A stretch of DNA of 64,000 nt from Gaiella sp038230035 (GTDB lineage Bacteria > Actinomycetota > Thermoleophilia > Gaiellales > Gaiellaceae). Position numbers and translations under genes: made by a program. This document shows, piece by piece, positions 17,031-25,395 of the stretch. The notes beneath the pieces were generated by a model. The model did not search any database, was not told the DNA's origin, and was given only the letters and a program-made list of their open reading frames with translations. The stretch's first letter is position 1. Every line of letters begins with the position of its first letter. The stretch spans positions 186,001 to 250,000 of the forward strand of contig JBBRNX010000001.1 in NCBI GenBank assembly GCA_038230035.1. Reading direction: 5' to 3'.

Positions 17031-17055
17031 AGCCGTATCGTGCCGGTTCGTGCGC

Positions 17056-17916
17056 TCAGGCGGCGACCGTGGTCGCGCCTTCGTCTTCGAGGTCGGCGCG
17101 ATACGAGCCGAAGACGCGCAGGCGCGCCGTCTCATCCCGCATCTCGGCCAGCGCGCCAGCCAGCTCCGGATCCAGCGGATGGCCGCCGAGGACGCAGTCG
17201 AAGCGATAGTCGAACGGGCGCGACGGGATCGGCCGAGAGACGAGCTGCACCATGTCGATGCCGCGTTCCGCGAGAGGAGCTATTGCGGAGTGGAGCGCTC
17301 CCGGTTTGTGGTGCGTCTCGAAGGTGAGTGCGGTGCGCCAGACGCCGTGCCGCCGGTCGAGCCGTGTGTACGGCGCGAGCGCGGCGAAGCGCGTGTAGGC
17401 GGCGTGGTCACCGATGTCGTCCTCGAGCACCTGCAGCGAATGGAGCCGCGCCGCCCGCGCGCTTGCGATCGCCGCCACTGTTGGATCACCGAGCTCGGCC
17501 ACGCTCGCCGCCGCGGAGTCGGTCATCGGCGCCACGGTTGCGGTCGCACCGGTCAAGCGGGTGAGGAGCTCACGGCACTGGTCGAGCGCCATCGGGTGCG
17601 ACCGGATCTCGCGGAGGTCCTCGACGCGTGCTCCCGGGATCCCGACGAGGCAGTGGTTGATGGGGAGGATCGCCTCGGCGACGATCGAGAGGGGTGAGTC
17701 GTAGAGCAGGTCGTGCGTCTCGTTCACCGGGCCGGCGAGCGAGCTCTCGATCGGAAGTACGCCGTACCTGCAGTCCTGCCGGATGACGGCCTCGACGACC
17801 TCGACGAAGTTCTGGTGCGGGATGAGGCGCGCAGCTGGAAACAGTCGATCGCAGGCAGCGGCGCTGTGGGCGCCTTCGCGGCCGGGGTAGGCGACGGTCT
17901 GTTCGTTGGACGTCAT
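17056..17916 (-). CDS. pheA: Prephenate dehydratase
   Basis: 286 residues. Catalytic domain (about 6-180) with AYPGREGAHSAAA, LPIESSLAGPVNET and the catalytic T-R-F in YTRFAAL. The C-terminal ACT domain (about 195-270; KPGALHSAIAPLAERGIDM) should bind phenylalanine for feedback inhibition. Converts prephenate to phenylpyruvate. No chorismate mutase domain is fused, as is usual in Actinobacteria. ATG 17916. A 151-bp gap with a 12-bp inverted repeat separates it from leuB. Confidence 0.94.
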   Translation of the reverse strand: MTSNEQTVAYPGREGAHSAAACDRLFPAARLIPHQNFVEVVEAVIRQDCRYGVLPIESSLAGPVNETHDLLYDSPLSIVAEAILPINHCLVGIPGARVEDLREIRSHPMALDQCRELLTRLTGATATVAPMTDSAAASVAELGDPTVAAIASARAARLHSLQVLEDDIGDHAAYTRFAALAPYTRLDRRHGVWRTALTFETHHKPGALHSAIAPLAERGIDMVQLVSRPIPSRPFDYRFDCVLGGHPLDPELAGALAEMRDETARLRVFGSYRADLEDEGATTVAA

Positions 17917-17958
17917 GTGGGCCTTTCGCGGTAAGGGGCGTTCGCCGGGGCTTTGTCA

Positions 17959-17999
17959 GCTAGCCGGCGCAACGGCGGGAACGAAAAGCGCCGGCTAGC
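17959..17999. terminator. 12-bp perfect inverted repeat between leuB and pheA
   Basis: GCTAGCCGGCGC and its exact complement enclose 17 bases. Placed downstream of leuB and upstream of pheA on the minus strand, it could terminate the leu operon or be an operator for pheA. There is no U-tract, so factor-independent termination is uncertain. Confidence 0.55.
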
Positions 18000-18067
18000 C
18001 GGTAAAGGCGAAGCCGAAGAACGTGCCGAAGAAACATGAAGGTGTCGGCGCGTTCCACATGGCGTCG

Positions 18068-19060
18068 TCAGAGGCTAGGCGAACGGTCGAGCGCGCGCAA
18101 GACGGCATCGCCGAAGTCGCTGGTCGTGGCGGTGCCGCCGAGGTCAGGAGTCGGTGCCACGTCGAGCGCGCGGCTCACGGCCGCCTCGAGTGCTATGCCG
18201 TCGTCTGTGCGGCCGAGGCCGTGTGCGAGGAGCATCGCAGTCGAGCGGAGCATCGCCGCAGGGTTGGCGATTCCCTGTCCAGCGATTAGCGGCGCCGAGC
18301 CGTGCACCGGCTCGAAGATTCCAGGCCCGTCGTCGCCGAGTGAGGCCGACGCGGCCAGCCCGAGTCCACCTGTGACGGCCGCCGCGACGTCGGAGAGGAT
18401 GTCGCCGAAGGTGTTCTCGGTCAGAACGACGTCGATCGTCTCGGGCGCCTGCACGATCGTCATCGCGAAGCTGTCGACGAGGGCGTGCGAGAGGGGGACG
18501 TCGGGATAGGTCTCGCGGCCCATCTCGGTGACGACGTCGCGCCAGAGCCGCGAGGTGTGCATCACGTTCACCTTGTCGACCGAGGTCAGCTTGCCGCCGC
18601 GCTCGCGAGCCAGCTCGAAGCCGCGTACGGCGATCCGCTCCACCTCGGGCCGTGAGTACTCGCACGTGTCGAACCATGTCCCGTCTTCGCGGGTGCCCTT
18701 CTCACCGAAATAGAGACCGCCGACGAGCTCACGGACGATCAGCATGTCGATTTCATCAGCTTGCGCCGGCCGGAGGTTCGCGTAGACCCCGAGTTCCTTG
18801 CGCAGCCCGAGCAGCCCTTGCTCCGGGCGAACAGGTTGGCCTTCGAGCTCGGGCAGGCCCACAGCGGCGAGCAGCACCGCATCGGCTGCGAGGCACGCAG
18901 CGAGCGTCTCGTCGGGCAACGGGGTTCCCTGCGCCAGGATGGCGTTGCCGCCGAACGCGTGCTCGGAGTGCTCGATCCCGAGCGCGTCGAGTACCCGAAT
19001 CGCCTGTGCCGTGACCTCGGGCCCGATCCCGTCGCCGGGAAGAACAGCAACATGCGTCAT
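18068..19060 (-). CDS. leuB: 3-Isopropylmalate dehydrogenase
   Basis: 330 residues. Oxidatively decarboxylates 3-isopropylmalate to 2-ketoisocaproate with NAD and Mg/Mn. Seen: N-terminal LPGDGIGPEVTAQAIRVL, the GLYFGEKG substrate loop, VDKVNVMHTSRLWRDVV, and the C-terminal NTFGDILSDVAAAVTGGLGLAAS with GSAPLIAGQGIANP. ATG start overlaps the leuD stop (ATGA), completing the leuC-leuD-leuB block. Confidence 0.95.
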   Translation of the reverse strand: MTHVAVLPGDGIGPEVTAQAIRVLDALGIEHSEHAFGGNAILAQGTPLPDETLAACLAADAVLLAAVGLPELEGQPVRPEQGLLGLRKELGVYANLRPAQADEIDMLIVRELVGGLYFGEKGTREDGTWFDTCEYSRPEVERIAVRGFELARERGGKLTSVDKVNVMHTSRLWRDVVTEMGRETYPDVPLSHALVDSFAMTIVQAPETIDVVLTENTFGDILSDVAAAVTGGLGLAASASLGDDGPGIFEPVHGSAPLIAGQGIANPAAMLRSTAMLLAHGLGRTDDGIALEAAVSRALDVAPTPDLGGTATTSDFGDAVLRALDRSPSL

Positions 19061-19650
19061 GCGATGCCGCGCGAGAGCTCGTACGCGGCGATCTCGTGCG
19101 ATAGCCGCAAGGTCACCCCGATGTCGTCAAGTCCTTCGAGCAGACGGTGACGCGTCGTCTCGTCGAAGGCGAATTCGACCGTGTCCCCGTCAGCCGCTGT
19201 GATTGTTCCTGCTGCCAGATCGACGGTCAGCTCGGAGCCGCGGTCGAGGTCGACACCCTCCATCAGCGCCTTCACCTCGTGCTCGGGAAGCTGGATGACA
19301 ACCATCCCGATCTTCGACGCGTTGGAGCGGAAGATGTCCCCGAACGATGGCGCGATGACAACCTCGAAGCCGTAGTCCTGCAGCGCCCAGGCGGCGTGCT
19401 CGCGGGATGAGCCGCACCCGAAGTTGCGCCCGGCGAGCAGCACCTTGGCGCCCGCGAACTCCGGCCGGTTCAGCTCGAAGCCGGGCAGCGGCGAGCCGTC
19501 GGCGTCGTAGCGCCAGTCGAAGAAGGCGAACTCGCCGTACCCGGTTCGCTCGATGCGCTTCAGGAACTGCTTCGGGATGATCTGGTCGGTGTCGACGTCG
19601 GGCCGATCGAGGATCGCGACCCGGCCGACGGTGGAACGGAACGGTTTCAT
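19057..19650 (-). CDS. leuD: 3-Isopropylmalate dehydratase small subunit
   Basis: 197 residues. Swivelling domain of isopropylmalate isomerase, paired with LeuC. Motifs: DVDTDQIIPKQFLKRI, FDWRY, LLAGRNFGCGSSREHAAWAL and SFGDIFRSNASKIG. ATG 19650 overlaps the leuC stop; the stop overlaps the leuB start. The larger frame extending upstream is a shadow of leuC. Confidence 0.96.
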   Translation of the reverse strand: MKPFRSTVGRVAILDRPDVDTDQIIPKQFLKRIERTGYGEFAFFDWRYDADGSPLPGFELNRPEFAGAKVLLAGRNFGCGSSREHAAWALQDYGFEVVIAPSFGDIFRSNASKIGMVVIQLPEHEVKALMEGVDLDRGSELTVDLAAGTITAADGDTVEFAFDETTRHRLLEGLDDIGVTLRLSHEIAAYELSRGIA

Positions 19651-21056
19651 GCGGGGACCGCTTCGAGCGTGCGGACATCGACGAAGTGGCCTGCGAGCGC
19701 GGCAGCGGCGGCCATCTGCGGGCTCACGAGATGGGTTCTGCCTCCGCGACCTTGCCGACCTTCGAAGTTTCGGTTCGAGGTCGATGCACAGCGCTCGCCC
19801 GGCTGGAGGACGTCGGCGTTCATCGCGAGGCACATCGAGCAGCCGGCGAGGCGCCACTCGAAGCCCGCATCGGTGAAGATCTTGTCGAGTCCTTCCTCCT
19901 GTGCCTGGAGCCTGACCTTCGCGGAGCCGGGAACGACCAACGCGACGACACCGGGAGCGACATGGCCGCCGCCGGCGACGACGGCTGCTGCGGCACGCAG
20001 ATCCTCGATACGCGAGTTCGTGCACGAGCCGATGAAGATCTTGTCGATGCTGATCTCCTCGATCGGTGTGCCCGCTTGGAGGCCCATGTAGAGGAGCGCG
20101 CGCTCGGTCGCCTCACGGTCGTCGGGGTCGTCGAAATCCGCCGGCGACGGGACGACGCCGGTGACCGGCACGACCATGCCGGGGTTCGTTCCCCACGTTA
20201 CCTGCGGCGCGAGGTCGCTGACCCCGATCGTCACGTGCCTGTCGTACGTCGCGCCTTCGTCGGACGTCAGCAAGCGCCAACGGTCGAGCGCCTGCTCCCA
20301 GTCGACGCCTTTCGGTGCCAGCTCGCGGCCCTCGAGGTAGGCGAACGTCGTGTCGTCGGGCGCGATCATGCCGGCGCGGGCGCCCCACTCGATCGTCATG
20401 TTGCAGACCGTCATCCTGTTCTCCATCGAAAGGGCACGGATCGCAGCCCCGGCATACTCGACGACGTAGCCGACACCGCCGGCGACCCCGACCTCGCCGA
20501 TCGCGCCGAGGATCAGATCCTTGGCTGTCAGATACGGCGGCAGGTCGCCGACGAACTCGAGCAGCATCCTCTTCGGTCGGCGCTGCCAGAGGGTCTGCGT
20601 TGCGAGCACGTGCTCCACCTCGGAGGTGCCGATACCGAACGCCAGCGCGCCGAAAGCGCCGTGCGTCGACGTGTGGCTGTCGCCGCAGACGATCGTCTTT
20701 CCCGGCTGCGTCAGCCCGAGCTCCGGGCCGATGACATGGACGATCCCCTCGCTTCCCGTCCCTGTGGCATGGAGCCGGATGCCGAACTCCTCGCAGTTCA
20801 TGCGCAACGCGTCGAGCTGGGCCTTTGCGAGCGGATCGGCGATTGGGCCGGGCAGTGTCGGCACGTTGTGATCCATCGTCGCGACCGTGAGCTCGGGCCG
20901 CCTGACCGTCCGGCCCGAGAGCCGCAACCCTTCGAACGCCTGCGGCGAGGTGACCTCGTGTACTAGGTGCAGATCGACGTACAGGAGCGCCGGCTCGCCG
21001 GGCGTCTCATGCACGACGTGGGTCTCCCACACCTTCTCGAACAGCGTCTTGGTCAT
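19647..21056 (-). CDS. leuC: 3-Isopropylmalate dehydratase large subunit
   Basis: 469 residues. Aconitase-family catalytic subunit with a 4Fe-4S cluster. The three cluster cysteines are visible in GSCTNSR (first) and AGCSMCLAMN (other two). Substrate and fold motifs: MDHNVPT, CGDSHTSTHGAFGALAFGIG, MTIEWGARAGM. Isomerises 2- to 3-isopropylmalate. ATG 21056 overlaps the stop of the BenE-like transporter gene. Confidence 0.96.
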   Translation of the reverse strand: MTKTLFEKVWETHVVHETPGEPALLYVDLHLVHEVTSPQAFEGLRLSGRTVRRPELTVATMDHNVPTLPGPIADPLAKAQLDALRMNCEEFGIRLHATGTGSEGIVHVIGPELGLTQPGKTIVCGDSHTSTHGAFGALAFGIGTSEVEHVLATQTLWQRRPKRMLLEFVGDLPPYLTAKDLILGAIGEVGVAGGVGYVVEYAGAAIRALSMENRMTVCNMTIEWGARAGMIAPDDTTFAYLEGRELAPKGVDWEQALDRWRLLTSDEGATYDRHVTIGVSDLAPQVTWGTNPGMVVPVTGVVPSPADFDDPDDREATERALLYMGLQAGTPIEEISIDKIFIGSCTNSRIEDLRAAAAVVAGGGHVAPGVVALVVPGSAKVRLQAQEEGLDKIFTDAGFEWRLAGCSMCLAMNADVLQPGERCASTSNRNFEGRQGRGGRTHLVSPQMAAAAALAGHFVDVRTLEAVPA

Positions 21057-22237
21057 CGGTTCGATGATACGGAAGGCGCCCGTATCCGCCCGACACCAGT
21101 CACGAAGACGCCGGCGACGAGACCCCAGAAGGCCGAGCCGATCGACAACAACGTTACGCCCGAGGCGGTGACGACGAAGGTGACGAGCGCTGCCTCGCGC
21201 TGCCGCTCGTCCTGAAGCGCCTGGGCGAGCCCGTTCCCGATCGTGCCGAGCAGCGCGAGCCCGGCGATGCCGATCACGAGCTCGGGTGGGAACGCGCCGA
21301 GCACGCCGGCGACGGCTGCGCCGAAGAGACCGACAGCCGCGTAGAAGCCACCGGCCGCCACGGCGGCCGTATAGCGTCGGCGCGGATCGGGGTGCGCCTC
21401 TCGGCCGAGGCAGATCGCGGCTGTGATCGCAGCGAGGTTGAAGGTGAAACCGCCGAACGATGCGAGGACGGTTGTCGCCACACCGGTTGTCGTGATGATC
21501 GGCGAGATCGGCGGCCGGTAGCCGTGGGCGTGCAGCGCAGCGACGCCGGGGACGTTCTGTGACGCCATCGTCACGATGAACAGCGGGAGCGCGACGCCAA
21601 TTGCAGCGCTCAGCGAGAAGTGCGGCGTGACCCACTCTGGTCGCGTCAGTCCGGATGGCAGATCAAGTGGGCCGTAGAGGCCTTGAACCCAGGCAACGAG
21701 CAGACCGCCGCCGAGTGCTGCCAGCACCGCGTAGCGAGCGGCGACCTGCCTCACGACGACGTAGGCACCCGCCATCGAGAGGACGAGCGCCGGTCGCGTC
21801 TCTGCCGCCGCGAACGCGTCGAGCGCGAAGCGGATCAGTACGCCTGCGAGCAACGCCGCCGCGAGTGCGCCGGGAATCCGGTCGATCAAGCGCTCGAACA
21901 CGCCGCTGACGCCCACGGCGACGATCAGCAGGCCCGTGAGCACGAATGCGCCTGTCGCCTCCGCGAGGGTGATTCCGGCGACGCTCGTGATCAGGAGCGC
22001 CGCACCCGGCGTCGACCAGGCAATGAGGATGGGCGCCTTGTAGCGCAGCGAGAGGCCGATTGTCGTCGCCGCCATCCCGAGCCCTAGCGCCCAGATCCAC
22101 GACCCAGCCTGGGCGGGCGTTGCTCCCGCAGCCTGCGCCGCTTTGAAGACGATCACCACCGAACTCGTCAGGCCGACGAGCACTGCCACGAACCCGGCGG
22201 CGACCGAGGAGACGGAGAAGTCCCGGAGTAGCTTCAC
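21053..22237 (-). CDS. BenE-family membrane transporter
   Basis: 394 residues, about 11-12 membrane segments and little else. Resembles the BenE benzoate/proton symporter family: N-terminal SSVAAGFVAVLVGLTSSVVIV, APILIAWSTPGAALL, GAFVLTGLLIV and the central MASQNVPGVAALHAHGY. Benzoate transport is the name of the family, but no aromatic catabolic gene adjoins it; the nearest, a Rieske oxygenase, is 30 kb away. It is translationally coupled to leuC (ATGA) and follows thrC, so an amino- or keto-acid substrate is plausible. GTG start with GAGGAGA ribosome site. Confidence 0.8.
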   Translation of the reverse strand: MKLLRDFSVSSVAAGFVAVLVGLTSSVVIVFKAAQAAGATPAQAGSWIWALGLGMAATTIGLSLRYKAPILIAWSTPGAALLITSVAGITLAEATGAFVLTGLLIVAVGVSGVFERLIDRIPGALAAALLAGVLIRFALDAFAAAETRPALVLSMAGAYVVVRQVAARYAVLAALGGGLLVAWVQGLYGPLDLPSGLTRPEWVTPHFSLSAAIGVALPLFIVTMASQNVPGVAALHAHGYRPPISPIITTTGVATTVLASFGGFTFNLAAITAAICLGREAHPDPRRRYTAAVAAGGFYAAVGLFGAAVAGVLGAFPPELVIGIAGLALLGTIGNGLAQALQDERQREAALVTFVVTASGVTLLSIGSAFWGLVAGVFVTGVGRIRAPSVSSNR

Positions 22238-22265
22238 CAGGGATTCTCCTCGATAAATGGGTTGG

Positions 22266-23516
22266 CTAGCGGGTTGACGGAGTTGGGGACAGGCTAGACC
22301 CTGTCCCCAACACTGTTTCTAGGAAAGCGTCAGCGTCGGCTTCGATCGCGACCGGGTTGTATGTGTGCGCGACCGCCTGCGGTGTCTTCAGCCCGTCCCC
22401 GGTGACAAGGAGCACGACCCGCGACTCCGGCCCGAGCTCTCCCGCGTCGACCGCCGCTCGCAACGCGCCGAGGGTGACGCCCGCCGCCGTCTCGCCGAAG
22501 ACGCCTGTCGTTGTGGCGAGCAGCGCCATGTTCTCGCCCACCGCGTTCTCCTCGACCGTGTAGATCGCACCGCCGGTCTCGTGCGCGGTCGCGACTGCGA
22601 AGTTGCCATCGGCTGGATTCCCGATTGCAAGCGAGCGGGCGATCGAGTTCGGACGGACCGGCTGCACGACACTGCCTTCGCGGAATGCCGTTGCGACCGG
22701 CTGACACCCCGCGGCCTGCCCACCGAAGAGGCGTGGCGACCGCTGGTCGATGAGCCTGAGAGCGCGAAGCTCCGAGAAGCCCTGGCCGACCTTGTGGTAC
22801 AGCGCGCCGGAGGCGATCGGGATGGCGATTGCGTCGGGAGCCTCCCAGCCGAGCTGCTCGGCGATCTCGTAGGCGATCGTCTTCGAGCCCTCCGCGTAGT
22901 ACGAGCGGAGATTGACGTTGACGAAGCCCCACGGCAGCTCGAACGACAGCTCGATCGTCAGACGCGAGCAATGGTCGTAGGTGCCGTTCACCGCATAGAC
23001 CGTCGGCCCGTAGACAGCAGCAGCCGCGAGCTTCTCGGGCTCGAGATCAGACGGGACGAAGACTGCTGCGTCGAGACCCTCTGCCGCAGCCCGTGCGGCA
23101 ACTGCCCCGGCGAGGTTCCCGGTCGAGGAGCACGAGAGCGTGTCGAAGCCGAGCTCCTGTGCCTTCCGGGCTGCGACTGCCACGACGCGGTCTTTGAACG
23201 AGTGCGTCGGGTTCGCCGTGTCGAGCTTCAGCCACAGCTCGCCGATTCCGAGCTCGTCTGCAAGCCGCGGTGCCGGAACGAGAGGCGTAAAGCCGGGCGC
23301 GAGGCGGGCGTCTTCGGGCGCCTCGACCGGCAGCAGGGCGGCGTAGCGCCACAAGGACAGCGGCCCGGCTGCGATCGACTCGCGGGTTACCGTCGTTCGG
23401 AGATGATCCCAGTCGTAGACCGGGTCTAGGGGGCCGAAACAGCGGGTGCACGAACCCGTCGCTTCGAGAGGATGCTCAGTCGCACAGACGCGACACGAAA
23501 GAGATAGAGCAGGCAT
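22266..23516 (-). CDS. thrC: Threonine synthase paralogue with N-terminal zinc-ribbon, riboswitch-controlled
   Basis: 416 residues from ATG 23516, chosen because AGGAGG lies at 23529-23524 and the frame further upstream runs through the riboswitch. N-terminal four-cysteine ribbon (CRVC...CTRC), then a fold-type II PLP domain with lysine motif THSFKDRVVAVAA and SCSSTGNLAGAVAARAA. Named as threonine synthase (O-phosphohomoserine to threonine), but a second, more standard copy sits at 26920, and control by a SAM-I riboswitch suggests a link to methionine. The last 13 residues (GTGSSLSPTPSTR) are encoded by a dispersed palindrome. Confidence 0.85.
   Translation of the reverse strand: MPALSLSCRVCATEHPLEATGSCTRCFGPLDPVYDWDHLRTTVTRESIAAGPLSLWRYAALLPVEAPEDARLAPGFTPLVPAPRLADELGIGELWLKLDTANPTHSFKDRVVAVAARKAQELGFDTLSCSSTGNLAGAVAARAAAEGLDAAVFVPSDLEPEKLAAAAVYGPTVYAVNGTYDHCSRLTIELSFELPWGFVNVNLRSYYAEGSKTIAYEIAEQLGWEAPDAIAIPIASGALYHKVGQGFSELRALRLIDQRSPRLFGGQAAGCQPVATAFREGSVVQPVRPNSIARSLAIGNPADGNFAVATAHETGGAIYTVEENAVGENMALLATTTGVFGETAAGVTLGALRAAVDAGELGPESRVVLLVTGDGLKTPQAVAHTYNPVAIEADADAFLETVLGTGSSLSPTPSTR
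22282..22311. repeat. GGGGACAGG palindrome, copy 1 (inside thrC coding end)
   Basis: Twelve-base arms GTTGGGGACAGG/CCTGTCCCCAAC around a six-base loop. The same core, in the opposite orientation, occurs at 32839-32862, and the match continues about eight bases beyond the palindrome. Here it is read in frame as the C-terminal tail of the threonine synthase paralogue and may also form its transcript 3' hairpin. Confidence 0.85.
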
Positions 23517-23542
23517 TGGGGGACCTCCTGGTTGTCGCTCGA

Positions 23543-23637
23543 CACATCCGTCCGGGTTTGGCACCGCACTCGCGCTGGTAGGCGCTTGCCGGTTGCCGAG
23601 GCGTCACAGGGCCGGTCCCTCAGCCTCTCTCGATGCG
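23543..23637 (-). promoter_or_regulatory. SAM-I (S-box) riboswitch
   Basis: Read on the minus strand, the conserved S-box core is present in order. P1 strands are CGCATC (23637-23632) and GATGTG (23548-23543). These are followed by TCGAGAGAGGCTGAGGGA, then CCCTGTGACGCC, CGGCAACC, CGGTGCCAAACC and the closing GGATGTG. It sits between ilvD and the second threonine synthase. Only about 13 bases separate P1 from the AGGAGG ribosome site, leaving no room for a terminator, so translational control is likely. GGGACC in the P2 region could pair with GGTCCC after the ribosome site as an alternative fold. Confidence 0.93.
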
Positions 23638-23691
23638 GAGCGGGGGTCTGCCCGCTTCCGGGTCGGACTCTAGCTGCTCAAACGCGGGTCG

Positions 23692-25395
23692 TCACGCCCA
23701 AGGGCGTGTCACCGCGCCTTCCGAGGCTGACGAGACCATCGCGGCGTACTTGGCGAAGACGCCTGTGGTGTGGCGTGGCGGCGGCGCGACCCAGTCGTGG
23801 AGGCGTGCCTCGAGCTCGTCGTCGGACAGCTCGACGTGCAGCTCCTTCGCGTCGACGTCGATCACGATGAGGTCGCCCTCGCGCAGCGCAGCGAGCGGGC
23901 CGCCTTTCGACGCCTCCGGCGCGACGTGGCCGACCATGAAGCCGTGCGTCGCGCCCGAGAAGCGGCCGTCGGTGACGAGCGCAACCTCGTCGCTGAGCCC
24001 TTCGCCGACGAGTGCGGCGGTGACGTGCAGCATCTCGCGCATCCCCGGTCCGCCGTGCGGCCCTTCGTAGCGGATCACGACGACGTCGCCGGCCTTGATC
24101 TCGCCCGCCTTGACCGCTGCGAAGCAGACTTCCTCGCCGTCGTAGACCCGCGCCGGCCCGCGATGGCTGCGCCGGTCCTGCCCGGATAGCTTGACCACGC
24201 AGCCTTCTGGCGCAAGGTTGCCGCGCAGGATCCGCAGTGAGCCGGATGTCTTGATCGGCTGCTCGATCGGCCGGATGACGTCCTGGCCCTCGGTCTCGAC
24301 GGCTGCGTCGGCGATCTCGCCGAGCGTTTGCCCGCCGACCGTGGCTGTCCCTGCGTGAACGAGCTCCCGTTTCTTCAGCTCGCGCGCGACGAGCGCCACG
24401 CCGCCTGCGCGAAAGACATCGGTCGCGTGATAGCGGCCCCACGGCTTCATGTCGGCGAGAACGGGTGTCCGCGCGGCGATCTCGTCGAAATCGTCGATCG
24501 TGAACGGGATGCCGAACTCCCAGGCGATTGCGAGGAGGTGCAGGACGCCGTTCGTCGAGCCGCCCGTCGCGACGACTGACGCAGCGGCGTTCTCGATCGC
24601 TTCGCGGGTCATGATCTGCGACGGTCGGATGTCACGCCGGACGAGATCCATCACGAGGCGGCCGCATTCCGCGGCGGCTTCGACTTTCTTGGGTGAGAGC
24701 GCCGGGATGCCGTTGAGCCCGGCCGGGCTGAGTCCGGCGAACTCGAGAATCGTCGACATCGTGTTGGCTGTGAACTGGCCGCCACACGCGCCGGCGCCGG
24801 GGCACGCGGCCGACTCGAGCTCGTGGAGTTCCTCCTTGCTCATCTTCCCGGCGGCGTGCGCGCCGATCCCCTCGTAGACGTCTGCAACCGAGACGTCCCG
24901 GCCGCGGAAGAGACCCGGCGCGATCGATCCCGTGTAGAGGATGACGCCCGGGATGTCGAGGCGCCCGAGTGCCATCATCGCGGCCGGGTTCGTCTTGTCG
25001 CAGGCGACCAGGCAGACGAGGCCGTCGAAGAGGTGGCCCCGGGCGACGGTCTCGATCGAGTCGGCGATCACCTCGCGCGACACGAGCGACGCACGCATGC
25101 CCGAGGTTCCCATCGACGTGCCGTCCGAGACGGCGATCGTGTTGAACTCCATCGGCGTCCCGCCCGCCTCGCGGATGCCGCGCTTCACGTCCTGCGCGAG
25201 CTCCCGCTGGTTCAGGTTGCACGGCATCGTCTCGATCCAGGTTGTCGCGACGCCGACGATCGGCTTCGCGAGATCCTCGTCCGTGAAGCCGGTGCCCTTC
25301 AGCATCGACCGCGCACCCGCTCGATCCGGGCCTTCGGTCAGCTCGGCGCTGTGGCGCTTGGCGGGATCGGTCGGCTGGTCGTAGGGAGTCGTCAT
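23692..25395 (-). CDS. ilvD: Dihydroxy-acid dehydratase
   Basis: 567 residues. Fe-S enzyme making 2-ketoisovalerate and 3-methyl-2-ketovalerate. Cluster cysteines are in TMPCNLNQ, VACDKTNPA and CPGAGACGGQFTANTM; the C-terminal GRFSGATHGFMVGHVAPEA is typical. ATG overlaps the rhodanese stop (ATGA). A short GC hairpin (CGCCC/GGGCG) covers the stop codon, and the riboswitch for the next gene begins about 55 bases on. Confidence 0.96.
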   Translation of the reverse strand: MTTPYDQPTDPAKRHSAELTEGPDRAGARSMLKGTGFTDEDLAKPIVGVATTWIETMPCNLNQRELAQDVKRGIREAGGTPMEFNTIAVSDGTSMGTSGMRASLVSREVIADSIETVARGHLFDGLVCLVACDKTNPAAMMALGRLDIPGVILYTGSIAPGLFRGRDVSVADVYEGIGAHAAGKMSKEELHELESAACPGAGACGGQFTANTMSTILEFAGLSPAGLNGIPALSPKKVEAAAECGRLVMDLVRRDIRPSQIMTREAIENAAASVVATGGSTNGVLHLLAIAWEFGIPFTIDDFDEIAARTPVLADMKPWGRYHATDVFRAGGVALVARELKKRELVHAGTATVGGQTLGEIADAAVETEGQDVIRPIEQPIKTSGSLRILRGNLAPEGCVVKLSGQDRRSHRGPARVYDGEEVCFAAVKAGEIKAGDVVVIRYEGPHGGPGMREMLHVTAALVGEGLSDEVALVTDGRFSGATHGFMVGHVAPEASKGGPLAALREGDLIVIDVDAKELHVELSDDELEARLHDWVAPPPRHTTGVFAKYAAMVSSASEGAVTRPWA

